Shown here in pieces: positions 16,951 through 27,042 of a stretch of DNA of 64,000 bases. Positions within the stretch are counted from its first letter, which is position 1, and each line of letters opens with the position of its first letter. The position numbers and the translations under genes are program-made. This stretch comes from Phormidium ambiguum IAM M-71. Lineage in GTDB: Bacteria > Cyanobacteriota > Cyanobacteriia > Cyanobacteriales > Aerosakkonemataceae. Below the pieces are notes generated by a model. The model did no database searches, was not told the DNA's origin, and was given only the letters and a program-made list of their open reading frames with translations. The stretch covers positions 1 through 64,000 of the forward strand of contig NZ_MRCE01000036.1 of the NCBI RefSeq assembly GCF_001904725.1, read 5' to 3'.

Positions 16951-18174
16951 GTGACTATCATGGTATTGCACAACGCAGAGCCGATCGAAAAAATGAATTC
17001 ACAGAGTTTAATTCCTTTTGAAATCGCCTTCAAGATTGCTGATAAAGCCGTGTTTGCTCAAACAGCTAGACACTTAAAAAATATTGAAGTTGCTGTTTTG
17101 CGAGGAGCTTTGCAGGGACATAAATATGACCAGATTGCACAGGAACATAGCTATGCTCCTGAATATATCAAGCATGATGTAGGGCCGAAGTTGTGGCAGT
17201 TACTTTCCTTTAGTTTGGGTGAGAAAGTTAGTAAAACGAACTTGATGGCAGTTTTGGCGCAACGGGTAGAATCAGTTGGGCAAAGCGTTCCGAAAAATCA
17301 GAGAGAACAGGAGAAAACAGCCGAAGAAGGAAGCAAGGAAACAGAAGCGTTTCAGGAACAGGGGAAAAACCTCAAATTTTCTAGCCTTGCTACCTGTAGA
17401 ACTATCCATTTAAAATCTTTGGAGCGCCCTGTGGGAGTTCTACCACTAGACTCTACGCTCTACGTGGAACGTCCTCCGGTTGAGGCTTTTTGCTATGAAC
17501 AAGTGATGAAGCCGGGTACACTCATTCGGATTCATGCACCCAGTCAGATGGGAAAAACCTCTTTGATGATCCGCATTCTGGCTCATGCAAAACAACAGGA
17601 TGCTAATGTGCAGACAGTAGCATTAAATTTACAGAAAACCGAGCAGGCTATTTTTACAGATAGCGATCGCTTTTTGCGCTGGTTTTGTGCCGCAGTTACC
17701 CGTAAACTTCAGTTACCGTATCAGATCGATCGATACTGGAATAATACATTCAACAGTCAAGAAAACTGCACTAGCTATTTTGAAAACTGCATATTACCTG
17801 AAATCAATGGGATTTTAGTTTTGGCATTAGATGGAGTAGATGAGATCTCTCGCCAGCCCAAAATAGCTGATGATTTCTTCCCCTTACTCAGATCTTGGCA
17901 TGAAAACAGCGGGAATCAACAATGGAAAAAGTTGCGCTCGATCGTTGTCCATTCTTCAGAAGTTAATATGCTTTCAAATAATAAATCACTTTTGGATCTA
18001 GGATTAGCGATCGAGCTACAAGAATTCACCGCCAATCAAATATTTAATCTAGCTCAAAATTATGGACTAAATTTATCCGACATCGAACTGTCTACATTAA
18101 TGCAACTTGTAGGTGGTCATCCTTTTCTAGTACAGCAAGTACTTTATAATATAGCAACTCAAAATCTAACTTAA
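16951..18174 (+). CDS. AAA-like ATPase with N-terminal vMAP-type HTH domain
   Basis: 407 residues. Residues about 15-100 (FKIADKAVFAQTARHLKNIE, GHKYDQIAQEHSY) match the N-terminal domain found on cyanobacterial vWA-MoxR-associated and STAND proteins. Residues 155-400 form an AAA-like (AAA_35-type) NTPase domain with P-loop APSQMGKTSL and Walker B ILVLALDGVDEI. Many relatives carry WD40 or TPR sensors after the ATPase; this one stops after the ATPase (GGHPFLVQQVLY), so the sensor is missing or separate. Probable signalling ATPase, target unknown. Confidence 0.82.
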   Translation: MTIMVLHNAEPIEKMNSQSLIPFEIAFKIADKAVFAQTARHLKNIEVAVLRGALQGHKYDQIAQEHSYAPEYIKHDVGPKLWQLLSFSLGEKVSKTNLMAVLAQRVESVGQSVPKNQREQEKTAEEGSKETEAFQEQGKNLKFSSLATCRTIHLKSLERPVGVLPLDSTLYVERPPVEAFCYEQVMKPGTLIRIHAPSQMGKTSLMIRILAHAKQQDANVQTVALNLQKTEQAIFTDSDRFLRWFCAAVTRKLQLPYQIDRYWNNTFNSQENCTSYFENCILPEINGILVLALDGVDEISRQPKIADDFFPLLRSWHENSGNQQWKKLRSIVVHSSEVNMLSNNKSLLDLGLAIELQEFTANQIFNLAQNYGLNLSDIELSTLMQLVGGHPFLVQQVLYNIATQNLT

Positions 18175-18330
18175 TCTGACTTAGCCCCAGTCATGAGGGT
18201 GAATGGAATTTGCCCTCTAAAGAAGTGATTGTTTTTGACAATCCGATCGCACTATTGCCCCCGTACTCAATAATTTTGCAAAATAGATTAAGCTTTATAT
18301 CCTAATCTGGCAAAACCTCTTAGTTATATT

Positions 18331-21300
18331 ATGAGTAGTTCTTTCCTCCAACGTCTTCACAGTCCAGAACGTCCCGTTATCGTCTTCGATGGCGCAATGG
18401 GCACTAACTTACAAACGCAAAACCTCACCGCCGCCGACTTTGGAGGGCCAGAATATGAGGGATGTAATGAGTATTTAGTCCACACTAAACCGGAAGCTGT
18501 CGCTAAAGTGCATCGGGACTTTCTCGCTGCTGGCGCGGATGTAATTGAAACTGATACTTTTGGCGGAACTTCTATTGTATTGGCAGAATATGATTTGGCG
18601 GATCAAGCGTACTATCTCAACAAAAGTGCTGCTGAACTTGCCAAAAGTGTCGCCAAGGAATTTTCTACTCCAGAAAAACCTCGTTTTATTGCAGGTTCAA
18701 TGGGTCCCGGAACTAAGTTACCCACGTTGGGACATATTGATTTTGACACATTGAAAAACGCTTTTGTCGAACAGGCGGAAGGGCTTTTTGATGGTGGTGT
18801 TGACTTGTTTATTGTGGAAACTTGTCAAGATGTGCTGCAAATTAAGGCGGCGTTGAATGGAATTGAAGAGGTATTTCGCAAAAAAGGCGATCGCCGTCCG
18901 CTGATGGTTTCTGTGACAATGGAAACTACCGGAACTATGCTGGTAGGTTCTGACATCAGCGCAGTTTTGACGATTTTGGAACCATACCCGATCGATATTT
19001 TAGGTCTTAATTGTGCTACAGGGCCCGATCGCATGGCAGAACATATCAAATATCTCTGTCAAAGTTCGCCCTTCGTGGTTTCTTGCATTCCTAACGCAGG
19101 TTTGCCGGAAAATATCGGCGGTCATGCACATTATAAACTCACGCCGATCGAACTACGCATGGCGTTGATGAAATTTGTCGAAGATTGGGGTGTGCAAGTC
19201 ATTGGTGGTTGTTGCGGTACTCGTCCCGAACACATTGCACAGTTGGCAGAAATTGGTAAATCTCTGCAACCCAAGGAACGTCATTTTAGTTACGAACATT
19301 CCGCAGCATCAATTTATACTGCACAGCCTTACGAGCAAGATAACTCTTTCCTGATTGTCGGGGAACGGTTGAATGCCAGCGGTTCTAAGAAATGCCGTGA
19401 CTTGTTGAACGCTGAAGATTGGGATGGGTTGGTCGCTTTGGCGAAAGCTCAAGTTAAGGAAGGGGCGCACGTCCTCGATGTCAACGTCGATTACGTAGGT
19501 CGGGATGGAGTGCGGGATATGCGGGAATTGGCATCAAGGCTAGTAACAAATGTGACTTTGCCTTTGATGTTGGACTCGACCGAATGGGAAAAAATGGAGG
19601 CGGGGCTGAAAGTTGCTGGGGGTAAGTGTATACTTAATTCGACTAACTATGAAGATGGCGAAGAACGTTTCTTTAAGGTTTTAGAGTTAGCGAAAAAGTA
19701 TGGTGCGGGAGTAGTAATTGGAACAATTGATGAAGAAGGAATGGCGCGAACTGCTGATAAGAAATTCCAAATTGCTCAACGCGCCTATCGTCAAGCTGTA
19801 GAATATGGTATCCCACCAGAAGAAATCTTTTTCGACACTTTAGCATTGCCAATTTCTACCGGGATTGAAGAAGATCGAGAAAACGGTAAAGCGACAATTG
19901 AATCTATTCGGCGCATTCGGGAAGAATTACCCGGTTGTCATATTTTATTAGGTGTTTCTAATGTTTCTTTCGGTTTAAATCCGGCGGCGAGAATTGTGCT
20001 CAATTCCATGTTTTTGCATGAAGCAATGGCAGTGGGAATGGATGCGGCAATTGTTAGCGCCAGCAAGATTTTACCCTTGGCAAAAATTGAACCGGAACAT
20101 CAAGAAGTTTGCCGGAAGTTGATTTATGATGAACGGGAATTCGATGGTGCTATTTGTGTTTACGATCCTTTGGCAGAGTTAACTAAACTGTTTGAAGGGA
20201 AGACTACGAAACGCGATCGATCGGAGGATGTCAATCTCCCCATTGAAGAACGTTTAAAACGTCACATTATTGACGGCGAAAGAATTGGGTTAGAAGATGC
20301 TTTAACCAAAGCATTAGAACAATATAAACCCTTGGAAATCATCAACACTTTCTTATTAGATGGCATGAAAGTTGTTGGCGATTTATTTGGTTCTGGACAA
20401 ATGCAATTACCTTTCGTCTTGCAATCTGCGGAAACGATGAAAGCAGCAGTTGCTTACTTAGAACCGATGATGGAAAAGCAAGAATCTGGCAATAATTCTA
20501 AGGGAACTGTGGTAATTGCCACTGTGAAAGGTGATGTTCACGATATTGGGAAAAACTTGGTTGATATCATCCTTTCTAACAACGGCTATAAAGTGGTGAA
20601 TTTGGGAATTAAGCAACCAGTTGATAACATCATTGAAGCTTACCAAGAACACAAAGCAGATTGCATTGCCATGAGTGGTTTGTTGGTAAAATCCACTGCA
20701 TTTATGAAGGAGAATTTGGAGGTTTTTAACGAAAAAGGAATCACAGTTCCGGTAATTTTAGGTGGTGCGGCGTTAACTCCGAAGTTTGTTCATGAAGATT
20801 GTCAAAATACTTACAAAGGTAAGGTGATTTATGGCAAGGATGCGTTTGCGGATTTGCATTTTATGGATAAGTTAATGCCTGCGAAAACTGCCGGAAATTG
20901 GGATGATTTACAGGGATTTTTGGATGAATTAGAAACCGCAGATGAACGCAGATTAACGCAGATGGAAGAGAAGTCTGCTAAATCTAATGGTAAGGTTGGA
21001 TCTGAGGAAGTAAAAGAGGTTGATACTAGGCGTTCTGAGGCGGTTGCTGTTGATATCGATCGTCCGACTCCGCCTTTTTGGGGTACGCAACTTTTGCTGT
21101 CTGAAGAGATTCCAATCGAGGAGGTTTTTGGGTATTTGGATTTGCAAGCTTTGATTGCTGGGCAATGGCAATTCCGCAAACCAAAGGAACAGTCACGGGA
21201 AGAATATGACCAGTTTTTGGCAGAGAAGGTTTACCCGATTTTAGAACAGTGGAAGCGGCGAGTTGTTGAGGAGAATTTGTTGCATCCACAGGTGATTTAT

Positions 21301-21888
21301 GGTTATTTTCCTTGTCAAAGTGAGGGGAACTCGTTATTAGTTTATGATTGGGAATTTTTGAACCGCGAAGACGCGAAGGACGCGAAGAAAGAGATAGCGA
21401 GGTTTGATTTTCCAAGGCAGAAATCTGGGCGGCGTTTGTGTATTGCTGATTTCTTTGCGCCTGTGGAAGGTGGGAAGGTTGATGTGTTTCCGATGCAGGC
21501 GGTAACTGTGGGGAATATTGCGACGGAGTTTGCCCAAAAGTTGTTTGCAGATAATCAATATACTGATTATTTGTATTTTCATGGTTTGGCGGTGCAAACT
21601 GCGGAAGCTTTGGCGGAATGGGTACACGCGAGAATTCGTCGGGAGTTGGGTTTTGCTGGGGAAGAACCGGATAATATTCGTGATATTTTGGCGCAAAGAT
21701 ATCGCGGTTCTCGTTACAGTTTTGGTTATCCTGCTTGCCCGAATATGCAGGATCAATATAAGCAGTTGGAGTTGTTAGGAACTGAACGGATTAATCTGTT
21801 TATGGATGAAAGCGAACAGCTTTATCCCGAACAGTCTACTACGGCGATTATTACTTATCATCCTGTTGCAAAATACTTCACTGCTTAG
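18331..21888 (+). CDS. metH: Cobalamin-dependent methionine synthase
   Basis: 1185 residues with all four modules. The homocysteine domain (1-320) has zinc ligands C228 and C294/C295 (GGCCG). The methyltetrahydrofolate (pterin) domain is about 340-600. The cobalamin cap and binding domain (about 630-870) has D735-V-H737-D-I-G, H737 being the lower cobalt ligand. The AdoMet activation domain is about 900-1185. It methylates homocysteine to methionine with B12. Two short insertions are encoded by intergenic-type repeats: residues about 868-880 ([10 protein letters not shown]), in the linker before the activation domain, and 1011-1021 ([11 protein letters not shown]), within it. Both keep the frame, so the enzyme is probably functional. 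It is monocistronic, with a strong terminator displaced by an insertion. Confidence 0.97.
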   Translation: MSSSFLQRLHSPERPVIVFDGAMGTNLQTQNLTAADFGGPEYEGCNEYLVHTKPEAVAKVHRDFLAAGADVIETDTFGGTSIVLAEYDLADQAYYLNKSAAELAKSVAKEFSTPEKPRFIAGSMGPGTKLPTLGHIDFDTLKNAFVEQAEGLFDGGVDLFIVETCQDVLQIKAALNGIEEVFRKKGDRRPLMVSVTMETTGTMLVGSDISAVLTILEPYPIDILGLNCATGPDRMAEHIKYLCQSSPFVVSCIPNAGLPENIGGHAHYKLTPIELRMALMKFVEDWGVQVIGGCCGTRPEHIAQLAEIGKSLQPKERHFSYEHSAASIYTAQPYEQDNSFLIVGERLNASGSKKCRDLLNAEDWDGLVALAKAQVKEGAHVLDVNVDYVGRDGVRDMRELASRLVTNVTLPLMLDSTEWEKMEAGLKVAGGKCILNSTNYEDGEERFFKVLELAKKYGAGVVIGTIDEEGMARTADKKFQIAQRAYRQAVEYGIPPEEIFFDTLALPISTGIEEDRENGKATIESIRRIREELPGCHILLGVSNVSFGLNPAARIVLNSMFLHEAMAVGMDAAIVSASKILPLAKIEPEHQEVCRKLIYDEREFDGAICVYDPLAELTKLFEGKTTKRDRSEDVNLPIEERLKRHIIDGERIGLEDALTKALEQYKPLEIINTFLLDGMKVVGDLFGSGQMQLPFVLQSAETMKAAVAYLEPMMEKQESGNNSKGTVVIATVKGDVHDIGKNLVDIILSNNGYKVVNLGIKQPVDNIIEAYQEHKADCIAMSGLLVKSTAFMKENLEVFNEKGITVPVILGGAALTPKFVHEDCQNTYKGKVIYGKDAFADLHFMDKLMPAKTAGNWDDLQGFLDELETADERRLTQMEEKSAKSNGKVGSEEVKEVDTRRSEAVAVDIDRPTPPFWGTQLLLSEEIPIEEVFGYLDLQALIAGQWQFRKPKEQSREEYDQFLAEKVYPILEQWKRRVVEENLLHPQVIYGYFPCQSEGNSLLVYDWEFLNREDAKDAKKEIARFDFPRQKSGRRLCIADFFAPVEGGKVDVFPMQAVTVGNIATEFAQKLFADNQYTDYLYFHGLAVQTAEALAEWVHARIRRELGFAGEEPDNIRDILAQRYRGSRYSFGYPACPNMQDQYKQLELLGTERINLFMDESEQLYPEQSTTAIITYHPVAKYFTA
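20932..20972. repeat. CGCAGAT(G/T)AA-type tandem repeat within metH
   Basis: AACCGCAGATGAACGCAGAT followed by a third ACGCAGAT unit. The period is about 11 bp. The unit resembles an intergenic repeat of cyanobacteria but lies in frame in the linker between the B12 and activation domains of MetH. Confidence 0.65.
21360..21396. repeat. GAACCGCGAAGACGCGAAGG-type repeat within metH
   Basis: An approximately 10-bp period GCGAAGGAC repeat read as [11 protein letters not shown]. It belongs to the same family as the intergenic copy on the other strand at 22203-22240: both begin GAACCGC and continue with GACGC(G/A)(A/G)AG-type units. Confidence 0.7.
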
Positions 21889-21954
21889 GATATTCAAGCA
21901 ACAAAGGCTGTGATATCTTGTCCGGTGAATTACCTCTAAGAACCCCACCCCCAT

Positions 21955-21978
21955 CCCCTCCCCGTAAACGGGGAGGGG
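21955..21978. repeat. CCCCTCCCCG/CGGGGAGGGG hairpin
   Basis: Perfect 10-bp stem with a TAAA loop and no T run. A common type of cyanobacterial intergenic palindrome, located inside the insertion downstream of metH. Confidence 0.65.
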
Positions 21979-22001
21979 TGTCGTAGCAACTAGTACAATT
22001 A

Positions 22002-22066
22002 GTAAGGTGCGTCAGACGGGAAAACCCTGATGTTTTCGATCGGATTTATGATCTGACGCACCCTAC
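22002..22066. mobile_element. MITE-like palindrome with GTAGGGTGCGTCAGA ends
   Basis: The 15-bp ends (22002-22016 and 22052-22066) are inverted copies with one mismatch, enclosing about 35 bp with no coding capacity. The end sequence with GGTGCGTCAGAC resembles abundant non-autonomous palindromic elements in cyanobacteria. Confidence 0.55.
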
Positions 22067-22089
22067 AACTGCTTAGAATATTCAAGCAA

Positions 22090-22133
22090 AAAAGGCTGTA
22101 ATCAGTATAATAAAGATTACAGCCTTTTCAGAT
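22090..22133 (+). terminator. metH transcription terminator
   Basis: AAAAGGCTGTAATC (22090-22103) and GATTACAGCCTTTT (22115-22128) form a perfect 14-bp stem. It lies about 200 bp after the metH stop because of the insertion described at 21880-22102. Confidence 0.7.
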
Positions 22134-22202
22134 TAAAGGTTTTTTACTACAGGACGACTCCCAATAGCTAATATCAAACTGGGTTAGTTACCCGATATTT
22201 TC

Positions 22203-22240
22203 TCCCTCTTTACTCTGCGTCCTCTGTGCCTCTGCGGTTC
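22203..22240 (-). repeat. Intergenic GAACCGCAGAGGCACAGAGG-type repeat
   Basis: On the minus strand this reads GAACCGCAGAGGCACAGAGG and then ACGCAGAGTAAAGAGG. It is a member of the family that is found in frame within metH at 21360-21396. Confidence 0.65.
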
Positions 22241-22281
22241 ATTATAAAAAAGGTTTTTAACCCGGGTTTAGTATGAGAAAG

Positions 22282-24066
22282 TTAACCTTTCATTAACCAA
22301 GTATTCAATCCATCTGGTGCTTTTACCTGAGCTAAAATTGCTTGCAGTTCTTCACCTTCTAACACTTCTTTTTCTAACAAAAGTTGGGTAGTATATTCCA
22401 ACAAACCACGATTAAGTCGGAGAATTTCTAATGCTAGATCGTGAGCTTTATCAATGCTTTGTTTCACTTGACGATCGATCTCCGTAGCCACCTCTGTACT
22501 AATCGCCCGACGAGAACTACCACCTTCCAAGAACTGCGCGGCATTCTTTTCAAAAGCGATCGGCCCAAGAACACTACTCATACCATACTGCGTCACCGCA
22601 CGTTCGGCTAGATCCGTCGCTTTTTGAATATCATCACTAGCCCCTGTAGAAACCTTACCAAAAATAATCTCCTCAGCCGATCGCCCACCCAACAAAGTCG
22701 CCAGTTTCCCACGCAACTCATCTTCAAGCATCAAAAAGCGATCGTCAGAAGGCATTTGCAAAGTATAACCCAAAGCCCCCAAACCGCGAGGCACAATTGA
22801 TATTTTTGTCACCTTATCACCACCAGGCATTAGTGCGCCGACCAAAGCATGACCGACTTCGTGATAAGCTACAGTTTGTCGCTCAGTTGGGGTAAGAATT
22901 CGAGAGCGTTTCTCCAATCCAGCAATTACCCGTTCGATCGCTTCCTTGAAATCTGCCATCAAAACCGCTTGACGATTATTGCGTGCAGCCATCAGCGCCG
23001 CTTCATTAACCAGATTAGCTAAATCAGCACCAACAAAACCAGCCGTTTGAGCAGCGATGACTTTCAAATCTACATCTTCACCCAGAGTTATTGCACGCGC
23101 ATGAACCTTCAGAATCTCCAATCTACCGCTTTTATCAGGACGATCGACTAACACTTGGCGATCGAAACGACCGGGACGACGTAAAGCAGGGTCAAGGATT
23201 TCAGGGCGATTAGTGGCTGCAATCACGATAACGCCATCATTCCCGTTAAAACCGTCCATTTCCGTCAATAATTGGTTTAAAGTCTGTTCCCGTTCATCAT
23301 TACCGCCATTGGGAACTCCACCGCTGCGAGTTTTACCGATCGCATCCAGTTCATCAATAAAGATAATACAAGGCGCTTGCCTTTTCGCTTGATTAAACAA
23401 ATCGCGCACCCGTGAAGCACCCACGCCGACGAAGACTTCCACAAATTCGGAACCAGACATATTTATGAAGGGAACACCCGCTTCACCTGCAACAGCTTTC
23501 GCAAGCATGGTCTTACCAGTACCCGGAGGGCCAACTAAAAGCACACCTTTAGGAATTTTCGCCCCAATTTTGCGGTATTTCTCCCCATTAGCCAGGAAAT
23601 CAACCACTTCTTGCAATTCTTGCTTCGCCTCATCCACACCCGCGACATCAGCAAAATTCGTTCCCGTTTTGCCTCGACTGTAGACTCGGGCATTACTTTT
23701 GCCCAAACCCATACCCACGCCAATACTACCGCCCGTACTGGTGAGTTTCAACAACCAGGCAAAAAGACCCATGAGTACTCCAGTAGAAAGGAGTAAACCT
23801 AAGATACCTGCGGTATTCTCAGAGTTTGGTGGAACAAATTCTACACCATGACTTTGCAATAAATTAGTTAATTCTTCTACCTTTCCAGTGAAATTAGTGT
23901 AGTAATCTTGCGTACCAAATTCCGGTTTAAGACTGTATTCAATGCGATATGAAGCAGTTCTTCCTTGAGAAAAGTCGGGTTTGATCGCTACTCTTTGAAC
24001 TTGGGAAGATTCGACCTGCTCAATAAATTTGCTATAAGCTGAGTGTGAACGGACTGCTGTTTTCAT
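22282..24066 (-). CDS. ftsH: FtsH-family ATP-dependent zinc metalloprotease
   Basis: 594 residues from the ATG at 24066, chosen because AGGGG lies 9-10 nt upstream; an upstream ATG at 24093 would add nine residues. In the longer numbering there is one transmembrane helix at about 96-117, the AAA domain with P-loop GPPGTGKT (188-195), Walker B IIFIDELD and the SRH ([20 protein letters not shown]), then the zinc protease motif HEVGH (411-415). FtsH extracts and degrades membrane proteins, in cyanobacteria notably damaged D1. Unusually, the first transmembrane helix normally found at the N-terminus is absent: the protein begins directly with the [14 protein letters not shown] extramembrane segment. 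Confidence 0.93.
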   Translation of the reverse strand: MKTAVRSHSAYSKFIEQVESSQVQRVAIKPDFSQGRTASYRIEYSLKPEFGTQDYYTNFTGKVEELTNLLQSHGVEFVPPNSENTAGILGLLLSTGVLMGLFAWLLKLTSTGGSIGVGMGLGKSNARVYSRGKTGTNFADVAGVDEAKQELQEVVDFLANGEKYRKIGAKIPKGVLLVGPPGTGKTMLAKAVAGEAGVPFINMSGSEFVEVFVGVGASRVRDLFNQAKRQAPCIIFIDELDAIGKTRSGGVPNGGNDEREQTLNQLLTEMDGFNGNDGVIVIAATNRPEILDPALRRPGRFDRQVLVDRPDKSGRLEILKVHARAITLGEDVDLKVIAAQTAGFVGADLANLVNEAALMAARNNRQAVLMADFKEAIERVIAGLEKRSRILTPTERQTVAYHEVGHALVGALMPGGDKVTKISIVPRGLGALGYTLQMPSDDRFLMLEDELRGKLATLLGGRSAEEIIFGKVSTGASDDIQKATDLAERAVTQYGMSSVLGPIAFEKNAAQFLEGGSSRRAISTEVATEIDRQVKQSIDKAHDLALEILRLNRGLLEYTTQLLLEKEVLEGEELQAILAQVKAPDGLNTWLMKG

Positions 24067-24261
24067 AACACTAATTCCCCTAGAAAGGAACATCTTGCTT
24101 CATACTTCCTACTGTCTTGATTTTCTGGTAATAGCTTTAAAGAGGACAGATGAAATTACACCAGAGGTTATCGTGTTTTCCGAAGCATTAGCTAATGAGT
24201 GCGGTTATTACCTTTTTTTGGTTCGGTTGTTTAATAAAATATTGTTTGACTAATTTAATTA

Positions 24262-25125
24262 TCAAACTTTAGCGCTGACGACATACCACATATTATTTGG
24301 TAAAGTTCGCCTGCCCAAATATTGTGCTTCTAAATCGTCTTGTTGCCAAATTTCAAGATCTCGAAATCCTTGATTCATCAACCAATTTGCCATTTCATCG
24401 CTTTCCATTCCAAAGAGGTAGGGTTCACCAATTTTCTTGAGTTTATCCACATGGGAAATGATGCCGGGAATGCGATCGTTTTTAAAAGTCATCCAAGGTG
24501 AACAACAATCAAACACAAAGACTGAACTAGATGTCATCTGAGATTTGATAAAGTCCAAAAAATGAGAAATACTTTCTTGAGGTAAGTAATAACTGACTCC
24601 TTGCCACACATAAATCGTAGGAAGTTGGTTGTCAAAACCATACTCGGAAATCTGGCTGAGGTTATCATTATTGAAATCGAGAGGAACAAGTGATAAATTT
24701 GGCGGAATTGTACCTAATTTTTTGATTAAACATTTATGTTTATCTTCAATTGTTTTAGGTAAATCTATTTCAAAAGTGACAATAGAGTTTTTTTGAATGC
24801 AAGGTAAACGAAAAAATCTAGTATCGTATCCAGAACCAAGTAACAGGAGTTGTTGACATCCTGATGCGATCGCAAAAGCGATCGCTTCGTCTCCATGCTT
24901 TTCCCTCAGAACAATATACCAATAAGCTATCCTTTGAAACACCTCATCTTCGTCTGTCGGTTCAATATCTAAATTGAGAGGATTTTCTTGCCAATAACGC
25001 ACGATAGATTCATCAAAAAACCAACTCAGATAATCATCTTTGAAAAGAGGATTTTCCTGAAATTGGTGAGCTAACTTCAACAAAGCAGTTCCCTTATTAG
25101 TTGACTTACCCAGATCGATACTCAT
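24262..25125 (-). CDS. Class I SAM-dependent methyltransferase, LCMT (leucine carboxyl methyltransferase-like) family
   Basis: 287 residues from the ATG at 25125; a GTG at 25155 would add ten. SAM-binding motif LLLLGSGYDTRFFRL, acidic FEIDLPKTIE after strand 2, and the family's WQGVSYYLPQESI segment. Bacterial members methylate carboxyl groups of small molecules or polyketides, and the substrate here is unknown. It is a single gene, divergent from the small ORF at 25319. No biosynthetic neighbours indicate a pathway. Confidence 0.87.
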   Translation of the reverse strand: MSIDLGKSTNKGTALLKLAHQFQENPLFKDDYLSWFFDESIVRYWQENPLNLDIEPTDEDEVFQRIAYWYIVLREKHGDEAIAFAIASGCQQLLLLGSGYDTRFFRLPCIQKNSIVTFEIDLPKTIEDKHKCLIKKLGTIPPNLSLVPLDFNNDNLSQISEYGFDNQLPTIYVWQGVSYYLPQESISHFLDFIKSQMTSSSVFVFDCCSPWMTFKNDRIPGIISHVDKLKKIGEPYLFGMESDEMANWLMNQGFRDLEIWQQDDLEAQYLGRRTLPNNMWYVVSAKV

Positions 25126-25318
25126 AGCTAATTCACTCTTAACTTTGTTCGTCACAACTTTACTGTAATCAAACTCTAACGCAGCTAAGTTCAGCTTATT
25201 TATTTATGTAGAGAGCCACAGTCGAGCATACTTTTCATTAGAATATTTTTAGTATTAATTACATTTTGTATTGTAAGATATAATATGACAATATTAATCA
25301 ACAACTATCCTGTGTAAA

Positions 25319-25543
25319 ATGACTATTCCTCAATCAGAAGCAAAGCAACTATTAGAAAGAATGATTTTTGATGAAACAAGCCCTAAAGATTGGGTACAAG
25401 ATGTTTGGGGTTTAAGTCCGATGTTGGGAGACAGTGCTGCCAAATTACTAGAAGCTTTTGAAATGTTAATTGAATGTTGTCCTGAAGAAAAGTTAGATAA
25501 CTTATTACAATCTTTGTATCGAGAATATCTTGATTCGGAGTAG
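25319..25543 (+). CDS. Small acidic hypothetical protein (74 aa)
   Basis: 74 residues, acidic, probably all-helical, with a Cys pair (IECCPEE). No family recognised. It starts with ATG just after TGTGTAAA and is followed 41 bp later by a membrane protein gene on the same strand. Kept because it is a clean ORF in an otherwise empty gap with no competing gene; function unknown. Confidence 0.55.
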   Translation: MTIPQSEAKQLLERMIFDETSPKDWVQDVWGLSPMLGDSAAKLLEAFEMLIECCPEEKLDNLLQSLYREYLDSE

Positions 25544-25584
25544 AATATTCTGTAAATAAATAAATTACTTCAGAGAGATCCCAA

Positions 25585-26160
25585 ATGAAGCAAAAAAAGG
25601 ATTCATTATTTGATGAAATCTACAAAATTGATGAATCTACAAATTTATACATGATTGAAGTTGGGCTGGATCAATACAGCGATATTTTCAATACCTGGGA
25701 CCCCGCACCTTTCAAGCGGCGAGAACTCGATCCAGACCTGCAAGTTTATTTAGAAGAAAGTTCTAATGAAATTCCCGCAAAATATGCGATCGAACTTTGT
25801 TTCACACTTCCCCAGGGAAAGCGTGACGAAAGAATAGAAGCAGAAACCCGACAGGGATTAATGAATAGTTTTATCTTTAAAAGATACTTTCTGAAAAAGA
25901 CAATCAAAAAAACTAATACTCAAATAATTTTATGTATTTTTCTAGGATTTGTTTTTCTGGGAATGGGAACAATCTTTTCTAATCGATTTGAGGGTAAACT
26001 TTTATTTTCTCTTCTGTCTGATGCACTACTAATCGGGGGATGGGTTTTTTTCTGGGAAGCAGTCTCTTTGTTCTTTTTTACTAATCGGGAACTCTATGAA
26101 CGATACCGCCTCTATAGACGTTTACAGAGTGCTCCGGTAGTTTTTCGAGAAGCAACATAA
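25585..26160 (+). CDS. Hypothetical membrane protein with two transmembrane helices
   Basis: 191 residues. A soluble N-terminal part of about 105 residues (acidic, with FNTWDPAPFKRRELDPDL) is followed by two hydrophobic segments, about 113-130 (IILCIFLGFVFLGMGTIF) and 140-162 (LLSDALLIGGWVFFWEAVSLFFF), and a basic tail RLYRRLQSAP. An AGAGAGA site precedes the ATG. I do not recognise the family. It may form a small operon with the 74-aa gene upstream. Confidence 0.7.
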   Translation: MKQKKDSLFDEIYKIDESTNLYMIEVGLDQYSDIFNTWDPAPFKRRELDPDLQVYLEESSNEIPAKYAIELCFTLPQGKRDERIEAETRQGLMNSFIFKRYFLKKTIKKTNTQIILCIFLGFVFLGMGTIFSNRFEGKLLFSLLSDALLIGGWVFFWEAVSLFFFTNRELYERYRLYRRLQSAPVVFREAT

Positions 26161-26268
26161 AAATTGGTTTTTACCATGCTTCGACAAGCTTTATTTATTC
26201 TGGCTTTCAGCAGTTTTGGCATTTTACTGGAAAATTGTGGAGTGTTGGAAACTCTTAATTTCATAGGA

Positions 26269-26688
26269 TTAGGCTTTACTGCTAATTATAGTATCAAGCT
26301 CTTCAGGCAATACTACTGGAATTTCTGCACCGATAAACCCAGATTTATCACGAGTTACTATCGCATCTACACAATGCACTACTCCACAAACGTACTGCAC
26401 TGCATCCTCAAAATCACGAAAATTCAGTGCTATTGCTTGTTCAATTACATCTCGATCCACAGCACAAATGTTTAGATCTGTCATAACTTGGATGATTGCA
26501 TTTTGAGCTACTACTGCTCCTGTTGCTCTACGGACAATGTAATAGATATTAGTGATTGTTGTTGCCGCAATAAATCCCTCAATCTCTCCAGTATCAATAC
26601 GCTCAAATATTCTCGCCGCATTTTCCACAAACGGCTGTCGTTCTTGTAAAAAGTCAAGAACTACATTGGTATCAATCAGAATTCGCAT
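26269..26688 (-). CDS. PIN-domain toxin (VapC-like RNase)
   Basis: 139 residues starting MRILIDTNVVLDFLQERQPF, the PIN-domain beginning with the first catalytic Asp. Further acidic residues lie in RDFEDAVQY and the C-terminal IVTRDKSGF segment. PIN toxins are Mg-dependent RNases that cleave tRNA or rRNA when freed from their antitoxin. The start codon touches the end of the antitoxin gene at 26688, a typical translationally coupled toxin-antitoxin pair in antitoxin-first order. Confidence 0.87.
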   Translation of the reverse strand: MRILIDTNVVLDFLQERQPFVENAARIFERIDTGEIEGFIAATTITNIYYIVRRATGAVVAQNAIIQVMTDLNICAVDRDVIEQAIALNFRDFEDAVQYVCGVVHCVDAIVTRDKSGFIGAEIPVVLPEELDTIISSKA

Positions 26689-26969
26689 TACTTATACTTC
26701 TCGGTGAGGTAGCTAACATAATCGTCTTTGGAATCAGAATCATCTGTAGCTGCTGAACTTTTGGCGATGCCTCGCAGTCGAGATAGATTTCCCCGTTTTA
26801 ATTTTGGCGGAGTTTCTTGTTTTACTTCGATAAGCTTTTCTTCAGTCTGACTTTCAGCAGTTTTGGCAAGATATTTTTGGCTAATAAAATCGATGAAATC
26901 ACTCACTTCTTGTAAGAGTGGTTCGGGAAGTTGTTGTAATTTGGCGATCGCACTATCACGAATAGTCAT
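26688..26969 (-). CDS. Antitoxin-like protein (DUF2281-type) partner of the PIN toxin
   Basis: 93 residues. The first 40 (AIAKLQQLPEPLLQEVSDFIDFI) match the short helical segment of DUF2281/VapB-like proteins. The rest is charged and probably disordered until it binds the toxin (LTEKYK end). It overlaps the PIN toxin gene by one base. It probably neutralises the toxin and represses the operon. Confidence 0.8.
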   Translation of the reverse strand: MTIRDSAIAKLQQLPEPLLQEVSDFIDFISQKYLAKTAESQTEEKLIEVKQETPPKLKRGNLSRLRGIAKSSAATDDSDSKDDYVSYLTEKYK

Positions 26970-27042
26970 AATATTTGCCTCTTTCAGCCGTTTTTATTTT
27001 ACTGCATAACTCAGAATCTGACGAACTTGAAAGTTTTACAAA

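Larger units (their letters stand above)
21880..22102 (+). repeat. Repeat-bearing insertion flanked by a 35-bp direct duplication
   Basis: The metH tail (ACTGCTTAG then ATATTCAAGCAA and AAGGCTGT) occurs twice, at 21880-21914 and 22068-22102, with 3 mismatches in 35 bp. Between them are a C/G hairpin (21955-21978) and a GGTGCGTCAGA palindrome (22002-22066). The second copy runs into the real terminator stem; the first copy has lost the matching second arm. This looks like insertion or recombination of repeat DNA between the stop codon and the terminator. Confidence 0.7.

Noticed and set aside
26164-26475. 103-aa plus-strand ORF starting MVFTMLRQALFILAF
   Set aside because: It runs mostly antisense to the PIN toxin gene; only the first 35 codons are free. 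It may be a remnant, but there is nothing to support a gene.
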